Source: Galeruca laticollis
Taxonomy: Eukaryota > Arthropoda > Insecta > Coleoptera > Chrysomelidae
Assembly (NCBI GenBank): GCA_963921935.1
Contig: OY998184.1
Location: 30,657,567 to 30,721,566, forward strand
Length of the DNA stretch: 64,000 nt
Reading direction: 5' to 3'
Under the pieces are notes generated by a model. That model had not been told where the DNA came from and ran no database searches. It saw only the letters and a list, made by a program, of their open reading frames with translations. Of the stretch, positions 1 to 11,120 are shown piece by piece. The first letter of the stretch is position 1, and the number at the start of each line of letters is the position of its first letter. The translations under genes were made by a program, and so were the position numbers.

Positions 1-691
1 TTCTTTGTATATTTTAATATAGTTAACCTTTTTAGTACATTTGTTAAATAACCTTTCGCAAACGACAATGAACGGCTTCATCGGCGATGCCCCTTGCCTG
101 TTGAAAATAATAATAACACTTACATGATGTGTTCTCCATTCCTCTACAAATGAAACTAAAAACAAACACACAGACAAAACTAAAGAAAAACCTTTTAGAA
201 CGTTATTATACTTGCAGGTATGTGGGCAGATCGACTCGTGACAATTTTAAGGTTATAATATTGAAGAGCTTTCTTCTTTTTCTCTAGAAATACACTAGAC
301 GAGGTTCGTAAGAAATACATATGAAATATATAAAATATTTTATGTAACAAATTTTACGTAATAAATATATATACAAAAATTTCATATTTATGTAGCAGAA
401 TGTACATCTTGAATACATATAAAATTAGATATATCCAATATATTAAATATTTTATAATATAAATATTGAGAATATATAACAAAATTTATAAGGATTTTGT
501 TACATAAATACTACATAAAAAATATATGAACGTTTTATATAAAAATAATTCCTCCCCTGTAATGTATTTTTATGTAACATATACATTTGTGTTTGCTGGG
601 TCTTTGATTGATGGTATTATTATTTATAAAGTATGTACTTGAATTTCTGTTCGGTAATTGGGTTTGTCTTGTTTCGACAGTATATTATTGA
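1..691. other. AT-rich non-coding DNA
   Basis: Very AT-rich sequence with many short A/T runs and no ORF, RNA gene or repeat that I recognise. Nothing here suggests function. Confidence 0.6.
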
Positions 692-1078
<387 letters not shown>

Positions 1079-1399
1079 AAATTTATCAAAACTATTTAGT
1101 TTGAATTTTATTATTTTGAGCTCAGGATTTAACATTTATAATATTGTCTATTATTAATCAAACACCCTGTATATAGATATCAATGACTCATTTCTGAGGG
1201 AAGCTCGTTTATGGTGGAAGCATATTGTTCTATAGGGATCATTAAAGAATTTTTTATTGAGGGAGTAATGGTGGATTGTTTCATTTAAATAGTTCTCCAC
1301 TGTTGCTGTGTTTGGTGATATCGCAGGGCTTAAGAAACATAGGTCTTCTGCAAACATTGCAATGATCTTTGGATTATTGGAAAATTCATGGACGAAGAT

Positions 1400-2008
1400 T
1401 AATTATAAAAATGGAAAGAAGAATCAAGCATGTCTCAATTTGAAATGTCTTTTGGGACGCATTATTTATTTTAATGGAACAATTAATAATTTAGAACAAT
1501 CGGGTGACCAGACAAGAGAAATTAGAACGAGGATAGAGAGCCAGGTCAACATTGGCACAGATGAAGAAGTTATTCACGAGTCGAAATATTAACATGGGAC
1601 TAAGGATGAGGATGCTGCGTTGTTACGTTTTTTTCACTCTCTTATACCACATCGACAAAATATAAGTATTCGAAATGTGGTGTTACCGTAGAATGTGGCG
1701 CATTACCTGGACCGATAGAGTTACTAATGCCGAAGTGCTGAACCGGATACAGAAGGAGTGTGAAGTCATTAACACGGTGAAAACAAATAAAGCTTCAATA
1801 CCTGGGTCATATAATGAGAGGACAGGAATAGATACTTATCCAACTAATAGTTCAGGGAAAGATTGGTGAAAAGCCGAGCATTGGAAGGCGACGTGTGTCC
1901 TGGCTGAAGAACCTGAGGGATTGGTTTAACTGTAGCAATGTTCAACTATTCAAAGCTGCAGTAAACAAGGTCCGGATTTATGTGATGATAGCAAACCTCC
2001 GATAGGAG
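1400..2008 (+). pseudogene. RTE-like LINE 3' relic (end of endonuclease-reverse transcriptase)
   Basis: Broken C-terminal part of a LINE reverse transcriptase, readable only by changing frame several times. Recognisable pieces in order are DQTREIRTRIE (near 1507-1540), RRMWRITWTDRVTN (near 1689-1727) and, in another frame, GRRRVSWLKNLRDWF (near 1885-1930), ending in a MIANLR-stop that is typical of the insect 'craniofacial development protein 2-like' endonuclease-RT proteins. Only the post-RT domain remains; the endonuclease and RT catalytic core are absent. The copy is old, with frameshifts and an internal stop. Clade assignment is from memory of these motifs and is the least certain part. 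Confidence 0.7.
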
Positions 2009-2895
2009 ATGCACTGTAAAAAGAACTTATTTTAATGTGTACTTTCCTGTTGCTTAGATTTGATCGCATAATTTCAATCAGGCAAGTTGAATAGAAGTCG
2101 CAATATGATTCTTGTAATTATGAATCGACTAAAACAGAATTGGATGATTTTTGAATATCGAAATATCCAATATTCATGATATATTTTTTACTATTGTCTC
2201 TTTTCATAACCCTTGAGATTGATATGGGTGATAAAAAAAATACAAAACATTCAGCCTCTCGATTTCTAACTAGAGATTTGACGAAAAATCGCCGTAATAT
2301 TTCGGTAAAGATAAACCGCCTTATATCACGAAGGAAACAAAAACTATTTATAAGCACGAAAGCCTATCAGCTGTATTCCATAAAAATGAGAAACCGGAAA
2401 CTTAGCTTGCTTTGAGGAAAAACTTTTGATAAATGGTCTGTCGGTTACAAAAGACGGTGATCAAAAAGTCATTAGCGTTGGATCCGTCCCTTACTTTTGT
2501 CTTTTCTACGATGGAGAAAAAAAGGTCAAATATTCATGATTCATACTCCTCCGCCGATGTTTTAAAATATTCGCGGTATAAAACCACTCCTAAAAGACAG
2601 ATTCACTCCAACAGAATTCCTCATTTCAAATAATTGAATAAACAGTAAAAATTCAATAAAAAATGTATGAATATACTGAAGAGTGGGAACTAGTAATATA
2701 ATTACATTATATCAGATGTGACGGAGAATAATAACCAACAACAAAATACAGGCTGTCCTAACCAAAATGTGCACCCCCAAATATTTCAAGTTTTAAAAGT
2801 TATATCTCATCCATTGCTCAAATGTGACTGGTAGTTAAATCAATGAAAAACACATAGTCAATATGTCACAAAGTTTTTAATATTTGAAGTTTTAC
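2009..2895. other. No recognisable feature
   Basis: AT-rich DNA. Short ORFs at 2118-2357, 2176-2415 and 2433-2633 overlap on both strands and show no domain or codon pattern that I recognise. Confidence 0.5.
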
Positions 2896-3413
2896 TAAAA
2901 TGCCTACAGGAGGTCATGGATGTTTCCAAGCATACCGAAAGCGATTCCACCATACCGAACTCTCAACGTGCATATACTGTGGCGAAGAAGAAGATACAGC
3001 AGAACACACTATATTTATCTGTAGTACATGGCAGATCGAAAGACTAAATATGGGAAAAAAGCAGGAAATATAACGTCAGAGAATGTTATAAGCAAAATGC
3101 TAGAAGATCCAAAAAAGTGGGAAGCAGTACAAATATTTACAACTACATTACTAGAACAGAAAGGAAACGAAACGACGTAAGTCAAAGAGATGCAACAACA
3201 ACATGACAGTCAATAGCAAAAATCATAGCCGTGGGACTTGAAGTAATGCTAAACGGCGGTTCCGAGTGCGACTAACACTGGCTACCGAGGTGTGGTTTGG
3301 TGGTGTAGGCAGGGACTTGCACTACTTAGAACCCTGAGTCCCACACCTCCTGTCGCATAAGAACCATAGCGCAGGAGTTGAACATGAGTTTCCACACCGG
3401 TAAAAAAAAACAA
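2896..3413 (+). pseudogene. R1/I-group non-LTR retrotransposon 3' end relic
   Basis: One frame from about 2905 to 3178 reads GGHGCF, then CIYCGEEEDTAEHTIFIC followed by a Trp. This is the C-terminal Cys/His segment (Cys-x2-Cys ... His ... Cys) found after the RT in R1-related LINEs of insects. It is followed by a stop and a degenerate stretch around 3280-3345 that keeps the proline/serine-rich end (LRTLSPTPPVA) and a short A-run near 3407. Everything upstream of the Cys/His segment is missing, as expected for a 5'-truncated LINE insertion. The piggyBac element starts about 80 bp downstream. Confidence 0.65.
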
Positions 3414-3487
3414 TATTTCTCTAGTTTTCGCTTTGCACTTTTCAACTCTTAAATTATTAAAATGATTTTTTTCTGAAATTTCTGTTC

Positions 3488-3491
3488 TTAA
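3488..3491. repeat. piggyBac target-site duplication TTAA (left)
   Basis: TTAA directly abuts the left inverted repeat. piggyBac-family transposases insert into and duplicate TTAA; the partner copy is at 5722-5725. Confidence 0.9.
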
Positions 3492-3508
3492 TCTTCCGTG
3501 ACAGGCGC
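3492..3508 (+). repeat. piggyBac left terminal inverted repeat
   Basis: 17-bp repeat matching 15 of 17 positions with the reverse complement of 5705-5721, starting directly after TTAA. Confidence 0.9.
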
Positions 3509-3534
3509 TTTGTTGCTGAGCATAGATAGTGGCG

Positions 3535-3551
3535 GCGGACTGAGAGTCCCC
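3535..3551. repeat. piggyBac subterminal palindrome, left copy
   Basis: GCGGACTGAGAGTCCCC, an imperfect palindrome related to GCGGATTCTTAGTCCGC (5530-5546) and GCGGAATGTAAGTCCGC (5688-5704). By analogy with other DNA transposons these could be transposase-binding sites; that role is inferred. Confidence 0.75.
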
Positions 3552-3705
3552 AAAATGGTAAAATATAGTACTCTTTTTTTCCATAGAAAAAAACATTTTG
3601 AATGATTATATTTCATTTTACATAATTCTTTCATTCATTTCATTATTACAAAGCATTGACATCGACACATATAATTATCATATCCTAACAAACATACAAA
3701 AGTAT

Positions 3706-5394
3706 TTAAGACATATTATCAGAATAACATTCTGTACAAACACAAGTTAAATGTTCAAGGCACATAAACTTGTTACATTTTTTACAGGAAACCCGCGTTG
3801 GTCGATTTTTCTTTCGGTCACAGTAACTGCATCGACCTCTGGAATTCTCAGGCTGGGGAGTGGGAGTAGGATCTTGTATCTCAAACATTTCTTTGATTCG
3901 TAGTGTTATCGTTTTTGGAATATTCTTTTGCGTAGCACGGAAACGAATATGGTTTTCGGTTAACGCGGCTGATAACTTTTGCAAAAATAACCTCCTAGCT
4001 ATTTTATCAGAATTTTGCAGATAAAACAACACCAAGGAATTCACTCCAGCCATATTTAGCATAGAGTAAAAAATAACCATAGGCCATCTTGATGTGTTTC
4101 GGGCGCAGTCATAAGCAGCACACATTTTGTCCAAAGTGTCAACTCCGCCTTTAGTGTTGTTGTAATCAACAATCATCTCAGGTTTACCTGTAATTGTATC
4201 GATCTCACCATCATGATGAAGGCTTGAAACCAGAATTACATTTTTTTTCCGTTTGGGAATATATGACACCAATGTTATATCTTTATCGTAGACAAACATG
4301 CTCGATCCTATAGGTCGACTTTGTGGATTAGATAGTTAAGTCGGTAATTCAGGTTTATTTTTACGAATGGTTTCTGAGTACGTGAAATTAAAATCTCTCA
4401 ATAGGGTACGTACCAAGGGAATGCTCGAAAACCAATTATCGCACGTTACGTTTCTTCGAACAAGTGCTAAACCTGAATTATCCAAAGCGTATGGACCAGT
4501 GGATTGTTAACCAGTATACACTTCTAAATTGGTAGTATAAACTGTCTTTGAATCAACTAGAGCATATATTTTTAGCCCGTATTTATTAGGTTTGCTCGGA
4601 ATATATTGGCGGAAGCCGCATCTACCCCGAAACGATTCTAACTTTTCGTCAGTTGTAACATTTTGATATGGAGTGTACGCAGATTTGCAGTTGGCAACAA
4701 ATGCGTCAAACATTTCTCGAATCGGGTATAATTTATCAATTTCCCTTCTTTCTGATCGAGAATTGAGATCATCAAATCTAATATGTTTAAGTAAAAACTT
4801 AAAACGGGTCTTTGACATTGTCAGACGGAATTGCTCAACACCTGTCCCGCTGTTGTTCCGCAGCTCATCAGCATTCAGGCGGCTAGATTTGATTACTCCC
4901 GCCAAATAGAGTAGTCCAATTAGAGCCTGCATTTCATTTACGTCGGTTTCCTTGGTATTTATTTCACGGGTATAATTATCATTTTTACTTCGAATATGCA
5001 TATTGGTATACTCTACTATTGTACTTAGCATTTCGTTATTGAAAAAGTATTTCCAAATATCTAGAGGTGTCTTCAAATTTTGTACAGCTGCTTTAGCATC
5101 TGGCATACGAGTGATCAGATTTACAGCCCTGGTCCGTGATGTGGGAGGAGCGTGTTTTGACCACATAGTTCTCCCATCTTTTCTGATGAAGTACGGTACT
5201 CCTGAGGGCATTGTTTCAACGTCACCATCCTCAATCTCTTCCTCCAAATTAGAATCTATTTCATGCGTTTCTAAAATATCCTCTTCACTGTCTTCGTCGG
5301 AGTCGTTTGGGTCGTCTTCAGTAACTATATCTTCATTGAGACACTCTAACATTAGTCGCTGTAATCGTTCTTGCTCTTTTTCATATGACGCCAT
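3706..5394 (-). pseudogene. piggyBac-like transposase, two in-frame stops
   Basis: Read on the minus strand, this is one continuous frame of about 562 codons from an ATG at 5394-5392, broken only by TAA at 4509-4507 and TAA at 4338-4336. There is no frameshift. The length matches the family (about 560-600 aa). The N-terminus is acidic (residues 20-60, rich in Asp/Glu), as usual in this family. The three catalytic aspartates of the DDE_Tnp_1_7 fold are all visible: in TTDEKLESFRGR, in DNWFSS just after the first stop, and in DYNNTKGGVDTLDKM. The C-terminal Cys/His-rich zinc domain that binds the ends is present (CSYC, CKKC, CLEHLTCVC). The enzyme would cut and paste the surrounding element at TTAA; the nonsense codons make it inactive now. 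Confidence 0.93.
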
Positions 5395-5529
5395 CTAGTA
5401 AAGTAATAATTATTCAGTAGAGGTAACAATTTTCAGAATAATATTTCTTACCTTCCATGGAATACGAAGAAAAAACTACAAAACTTGCAAAGTTTAATCT
5501 GTAGAATATTTAAGTAATTTTTACTGGCG

Positions 5530-5704
5530 GCGGATTCTTAGTCCGCATTCAGGTACCAAATCTAAACGACTGCACTTCTGTGCCACTCAAGATACACTGA
5601 TGACCACCATAGTAAGCTCAAGGAATACAGAGTGCGGCGGGATAGTGGCGCAGAGGAAATTAAAATGAAGTACGAAAATATGTGGTTGCGGAATGTAAGT
5701 CCGC
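5530..5704. repeat. piggyBac subterminal palindromes, right copies
   Basis: Two perfect-arm palindromes, GCGGATTCTTAGTCCGC (5530-5546) and GCGGAATGTAAGTCCGC (5688-5704), share the form GCGGA-N7-TCCGC with the left-end copy. The outer one ends at the base just before the inverted repeat. Confidence 0.8.
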
Positions 5705-5721
5705 GCGCCAGTCACGGAAGG
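5705..5721 (-). repeat. piggyBac right terminal inverted repeat
   Basis: Reverse complement reads CCTTCCGTGACTGGCGC and is followed outward by TTAA at 5722-5725. Confidence 0.9.
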
Positions 5722-5739
5722 TTAACGCAACTGGTACAA

Positions 5740-6890
5740 CCACTACTGCATTACGAAGTACTAGTGTTTATCTTACAAATAATTCTTCTTTATACATTTG
5801 GGTATGTCATTTGTCCACCCTTCCACAATGTTTTTTTTACAAAGCAAATTCAGGTCATTGCATTGTTTCTATAATGAATGACCCTATTTTCATTTTTGTC
5901 ATTGGTAAACTATATACTATCATACCTATATGAGCCTCATTGACTGCTAATTGGTCTACACAATAATCTGTTTGATAGAAATTTATAGACAATGCATCTG
6001 ACAAGAACATGTCTTTGCCTATCTCATATTTCACTTGCAGAAAATCATAGTTTTGTATTTCAAGCCACATTCTTTGTAAACTTAAGGGCTAATGGTCGGT
6101 GATCAGTTTCTACTACTACCGTGAATTTATCTCTATTTCCAACATAGAGGTTTTGTTTCAATTGGCTGCATCCCCACATTATAAAGATTGCTTCTTTGTT
6201 TACAAAAAACTTTACATTATTTGGATTTCCCATATACAAAATTGACAGTATTTTCTGTTAATACGAAAAAATATTGCCCAAGTATTTTACTTCAACTACA
6301 AACTTACACCTTTTAATGTTAAATTTAATATAATACTCCTTTGCTTTGTCTAATACTTTTTTAAATCTACTTTCACGCTCTTGGTCTGATCCATATATTA
6401 ACAAATCACTCATGTACACTCCACATCCACCAATTCTTTCAAATATCATTTTTAATGTTCTTGGGAAACTTCCGGACTTGTTTTCAAACTCTATGGTAAT
6501 TTTTTAAAACAGTACCTTGCAAAAGTACATAATTTACTACTATTTTCTGTTAACCTAATTTGATAAAATGCTGTTACAGCATCTAATATACTAAAAGTTC
6601 TAGCACCTATTTCTACAAATGTCAGTAACATAAAATATTCCCTTCTCATATTATCATTTGAGTATTTTGGGTCTAAACAAACTCATACTTTCACTGTTCA
6701 ATTTCTTCAATATAACTAAAGCATTTACGAATTCAGTTGGATCTGTAACTTTTCCAGTAATCCCTATTTTTTATAATCTAATTCTGTTTTTGGAGGCTTC
6801 ATCGCCGAAAATGTTATTTTCCTACATGGCATACAATTCCTTGAGCTCCTGCTACTAATATAATGTCGTATACAACACCTTTTGTATCCC
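5740..6890 (-). pseudogene. Ty3/Gypsy pol relic (RT to start of integrase)
   Basis: Minus-strand fragments in the right order for a Gypsy polyprotein. RT fragments: CLDPKYSNDNMRREYF (near 6660), FSILDA-TAFYQIRL (near 6590-6550) and the YxDD region, read as YMSDLLIYGS (near 6415), so the first catalytic Asp is lost. Next come the RT thumb (KCKF-VEVKYLG near 6300), the RNase H end (VVETDHRPLALKF near 6105), the tether (YEIGKDMFLSDALS near 6010) and the start of the zinc-binding integrase region (to about 5745). Multiple frameshifts and stops. No LTR is recognisable. The piggyBac insertion at 5725 may have split this relic, but no Gypsy homology is evident on the far side. Confidence 0.85.
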
Positions 6891-7146
6891 CAATCTTCTG
6901 CTTTTTATATGCAATTTACTGTTTCCCTACTTATGCCTTGCAAAGAATTAAGATCTTCATAGTGTTGTATCCACCTAAAACGTAAAAGAATGATTAAAGT
7001 TTATAGAGTTATGTTTACTAAAATAGTGGTACACATAAAGAATTCTACTTGTAACATATTTTCAATGAATAGTTGTAGTTATTCAAATATTTAAGGTATC
7101 TTAAACTTACCTCATTATAACCTAAGATCTACTTACTGAATATGAA

Positions 7147-7200
<54 letters not shown>

Positions 7201-7239
7201 AAAAAAAATTTATATATAAAGGTTAAAGAAAATCAAATA

Positions 7240-7291
<52 letters not shown>

Positions 7292-9243
7292 AACCAGATA
7301 TCATAGATAGTAAGAGAATTAGTTCTATAAAAATATGTTGCTAGTATGAAAATATATGAAAATAATATAATTTAGGAAAACAAGTGCAAAGGAAATACTT
7401 TTCTTAATTTAAACAACATATCAAGTAAAGATATATTAAATAATTGTCTATAACAATATAATAGATAAAGAAATTACCTCAATAATAACATAAAATATAG
7501 AGATTGCCTAACCAATGTAATGATGTAAATAAAGTTGCCTAAGACGAAGATTATTTTCCATAACATAATCAGCTGTTCATCTGAAATGAAAACAAATATT
7601 ATTATAGTTAATTCATTATAATCAATAAGGTAAGAATAAAAACAAATACAAATATTGAATAGAATATAATTCAATAGATTTTCATAGATAAACAAATAAT
7701 GACATATAGACAAATGATATATGGTAAATAAAATAAACGTTGAATCAATAAATAATAATTTGTTGAAGTTTATTATAAATAATATATTGCAAAGAGTATA
7801 GACAAATAACATAAGAGAATTTATATTTATAAATAATATGAGTGTAACAGTGATAGACTGTCAATAACAATATTGGATGTAGTACCATTTAAATGTATCT
7901 AAGTATAACCAACTTCAATTTATTTGTATGATAAAAAAAACTCATAGGAACTCTATAAATGAACTAATAATGTGAAAGAGTGTATGTATGAAACTTTTCT
8001 AATAAGTGAAAGAAGTTTCAATTAATTTGATTGCAAAGGACAATATTTTATTGGTTATAAAATATGACAGAACAAATTGTGAATCAACAAGTAAAGTTTG
8101 AAATAGGGACCTAAAGAAAAACAAAAGACTGTTTTGTTGAAAAAAGTGGAGAATCGAGCGGACGCTGAAAGGATAGGGAAGCTGGTGTCAAGAAGCGGGG
8201 AGTGTGTGTGATAATGTTCCAGAAATTTCAAGAAATTCCCAGTTTAACACAATTAAAACTATGAAGTACTATAAAAAACAATCTTATTAATACTCACAGT
8301 TAATTATATCAAGTTTTTCGGCAAGAATCTTCGAAATTTCTCATCATTTTGGTTTGTGGAGCTTCAGAGGAGTATTCCTGGGGTCCAGAGACATTCATCC
8401 CAATTCAAGAACAACAGGTCAGTGTGTTTAAAATATTATTGGCCAATAATCAGAGTAAAAACTCAAAATAATCAAATAAGCGCTTAATTTCATAAATTGA
8501 TAAACATTTGCGAATATGATCGATCTGAAAAAGAAAGAGAACAGACTTTATATAGTTAATTAATTGCATAAATCGTTAATATTAATAAAAAGGCCGAATT
8601 TAAACAAATTAAAATATGTACTTACGCCATGTTGTAATCGCATAAATATGGTGCTTGAAATTTTATTAATGTAATAACTATGTCCATCTGTATATAATTC
8701 CTATATTTCTATCTATGTAGATAACTAATTTCTCTCCACAGCAATTTGTATCATATAAATGTATGATTTATATATAAATTCTTTTATGTGTTTGAACCAT
8801 TCACTTGTCGGCATCGTTAACAAACTATGTGTACATGTATAGATGCTTCTTTCGTGTAAGAATTGTTCGTTTTATGCTAAAGCGCATGACTAGTTTTTTC
8901 ACGCACGCGCACTGAAGAAATTTTCAAAATAAATAAGTAGGTATAATATAACCATAGGCGTCTCAAATTATTATTATCAAATATAAAATATTGAATTTAA
9001 AATTAAATCTATTTAAAAATAAACTGTTTTCTTTTTATTTAAACAAATACAACATTTTAAAAAGCCAGGACTCAAAGAGTAAAAAGGGTTTCATGCTCCC
9101 GAATTATTAAATATATAATAAATATAACAACTATATAAAAAACAATAACTGAGCTAGCCAAACTAAACAAAAATTCTAAATAATAAACATCTACATTTAA
9201 ATTTCATAATAAAAGTAAGTAAATAATACAGTGTAAGTTGATA

Positions 9244-9284
<41 letters not shown>

Positions 9285-9310
9285 TATTTATTTATTTTTT
9301 TAATTTTTTT
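6891..9310. other. AT-rich DNA with dinucleotide repeats, no gene
   Basis: No coding region recognised. It contains (AT)n runs at 7148-7198, 7242-7290 and 9244-9287. The minus-strand ORF at 7474-7812 is a low-complexity AT-rich frame (Ile/Leu/Phe/Tyr-rich) without family features. Confidence 0.55.
7148..7290. repeat. Two (AT)n microsatellites
   Basis: Two runs of about 50 bp of alternating AT (7148-7198 and 7242-7290), separated by a 43-bp A-rich spacer. Confidence 0.95.
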
Positions 9311-9515
9311 AGCGAAGATTTCAGGTTTGCGGTCATATAAAATAAAAACTGTTTTTCTTATCTGCTCAATATTTCGCCATTATTTAATGGCTTCATCAGG
9401 AGCGGACTACAAGTTTTATTGAATGAGAACAATACAATAATAAAACATTTTAAAATTACTACTTACAGAAAATTGGTGTCAGTTAATTAAAATAGAAAAC
9501 AGCACAACACGTTGG
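9311..9515 (-). repeat. Inverted terminal copy (pLTR-type) of the Penelope-like element
   Basis: The reverse complement of this segment matches 17,546-17,625 and then 27,984-28,111 on the plus strand. It is therefore an inverted copy of the element's own 3' end placed at its 5' end. Penelope-like elements are known for such inverted partial terminal copies. The outer end begins AGCGAAGATTTCAGG and abuts a T-run; the matching right end abuts an A-run. The segment contains a hammerhead-like core at 9364-9403. Confidence 0.85.
9364..9403 (-). ncRNA. Hammerhead-ribozyme-like motif of the PLE terminus
   Basis: Minus strand order: GCTC (stem I), CTGATGA core, one unpaired A, stem II GCCATT/AATGGC with loop AAAT, GAAA core, self-complementary ATAT (short stem III), cleavage residue T, then GAGC closing stem I. 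Hammerhead ribozymes with very short stem III that act as dimers are established in Penelope-like elements. The extra A between CTGATGA and stem II departs from the canonical core, so activity is uncertain. Confidence 0.6.
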
Positions 9516-10310
9516 ATGAGTTACTTGATAATCCCACTGTTACCTTTCAGCTTACGCTTTCTTTATAAATATGTAGATGATATGATCAGCCCTATTCCAG
9601 CTGACTATATACAAACAACATTAGAAATATTTAATTCATTCAACGATAGATTGCAGTTTACAGTGGAGATCGAGCAAGAATGTTCTGTGCCTTTCTTAGA
9701 TACGAGGGTAATACGTACCGAAGCACAGAAAATAAGTTTGGATTGGTATCAAAAACCAACAACATCCGATAGAATTTTCAAACTTTTTCTAACTATCCAA
9801 AAAATCAAAAATACAACACTGTAATTGCCATGAAAAATAGAATCTCACACATCTGCGATGACAACTTCATTCAAGACAATCTCAAGAAGCTTTTTGATAT
9901 TTTTGCAAATAACTGGTATCCAAAGAACATTTTAAAAAAGTTAATATACAACACAGAATTTTACGATGGTTCCACAAATGAAGAGATACCTACAACCATA
10001 ATTTATAAAATGATTCCTCGAATACACTATTTGACTAATCGTATTACATCACTGTTTAAAAATAGTATTTCTAATTTGAAAATTGCCCCTTACAATCCGA
10101 TAACAATCAGAAACATGTTCTCGAAAGTAAAAGATAGAACACCCACGTTATTTAATAGCAATGTTGTTTATAGTTTGCCCTGTTATGGTTGCAATGGATG
10201 TTACATAGGACAGACGCGCCAATGGTTGAGACAAAGAGTAACTCAACACAAAAGCGATTGTGGAAACAAAAAAAACACCTGTGCGGCAGTGGAACACCAT
10301 ATAATTACGG
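9516..10310 (+). pseudogene. Penelope-like element RT and start of GIY-YIG domain (part 1, split by BEL/Pao)
   Basis: The 5' part starts inside the RT: FLYKYVDDMI holds the YVDD catalytic motif, then FTVEIEQECSVPFLDTRVIR and the NWYxKPT-like DWYQKPTT, all typical of Penelope RTs. A frameshift near 9785 moves the reading to the next frame, which runs through the RT thumb and connector to the GIY-YIG endonuclease start (VVYSLPCYGCNGCYIGQTR, about 10,160-10,215). RT fingers and the first half of the palm are absent, so this is a 5'-truncated copy. The frame is interrupted at 10,310 by a BEL/Pao insertion and resumes in the same frame at 17,232. Confidence 0.88.
10306..10310. repeat. BEL/Pao target-site duplication TACGG (left)
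   Basis: TACGG immediately precedes the left LTR and is repeated at 17,227-17,231. Five bases is the usual BEL/Pao duplication length. Confidence 0.9.
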
Positions 10311-11120
10311 TGTACTAATTAACCCTTTTTTCACTTGGGTTAATAGATGGAATGTAAAGTTTTTTATTGTTAAATGTCTTTCTCGAAGGACCGTATATTG
10401 TATTCACTATGTTGTAGGTGTACGATTATGATGGATGAAGAAATTAAACAATTATTTCACTTTCATGTTGTTATATTGTAGGAATTTATAACGTGTTCTT
10501 TTGCATAAACAATTAAGAATCTCACTGGATCATACGCGTGTTGCACTTTGATTATTTAGCACATAATCTGCTGGAGTAATGAATGATCAATGATTAATTA
10601 CACATGTGGTTTACCGGGACCAACGCCGGGTGCTCTTATAACATGAGTACCATTATGTACGACGGTTAAATGATGAAGAGGCAAAATGTAAGGTAGTTGG
10701 CGTATTTATACATCGGTTAACGTAGTTGCGAGGAAGGAGCAAAATATTAGGATCTGGCCAATGGGATAAAAGAATTTGAAGCGTAACGGTCAGATACAGC
10801 TAGTGAAAATTTGCAGTTAGGGTGATTTTTTGTGGCCTAAAAAGGTTTCGTAGATACAGATAACAGAGTTTTTCATGGAGATATAAGGTGTCGGGTACTT
10901 TGAAACATTCATTGGAGTTTCAGAGAACGATATTTATCTGTATTTCTTATGTGGTAGTAAAGTTAAAAAGAATTTTTCGTTGATGTAAGGAGATATTAAA
11001 TGTTGAGAAGAAGGATATATTCAGTTATAAGTTTTGAGCAGAATATTTGAATTGTATTATACAGGAGAAGTTGAAAATAAAAATCACAGGGAAATTTGGC
11101 AATTAAATCAAATTCGAACA
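10311..11120 (-). repeat. BEL/Pao 3' LTR
   Basis: Begins TGTACTAATT and ends TTCGAACA on the plus strand. It aligns along its length with 16,423-17,226, with scattered substitutions and a few small indels. Confidence 0.93.

Larger units (their letters stand above)
3492..5721 (-). mobile_element. piggyBac-like DNA transposon, complete ends, dead transposase
   Basis: A 2230-bp element bounded by TTAA on both sides. Its 17-bp terminal inverted repeats are TCTTCCGTGACAGGCGC at the left and (reverse complement of the right) CCTTCCGTGACTGGCGC, differing at 2 positions. One transposase gene on the minus strand fills most of it. Three 17-bp palindromic subterminal motifs lie just inside the ends. 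It sits between an R1-type LINE tail and a Gypsy relic, and the Gypsy homology resumes within about 30 bp of the right TTAA. All structural marks of a once-mobile element are present, but the ORF has two stops, so it would need transposase from another copy. Confidence 0.93.

Noticed and set aside
3282..3596. 104-aa minus-strand ORF
   Set aside because: Runs antisense through the R1-type LINE end and across the piggyBac left terminus; no domain.
3706..5394. Stop-codon recoding as an explanation for in-frame stops
   Set aside because: Both TAA and TGA appear as interruptions in the piggyBac and pogo-like genes, and the intact Gypsy gag and pol ORFs end normally; simple decay is enough.
4673..5398. 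Plus-strand ORFs of 78 and 131 aa
   Set aside because: Antisense shadows of the piggyBac transposase; the Ser-rich frame mirrors its acidic N-terminus.
7474..7812. 112-aa minus-strand ORF
   Set aside because: Low-complexity hydrophobic translation of AT-rich DNA; no family features.
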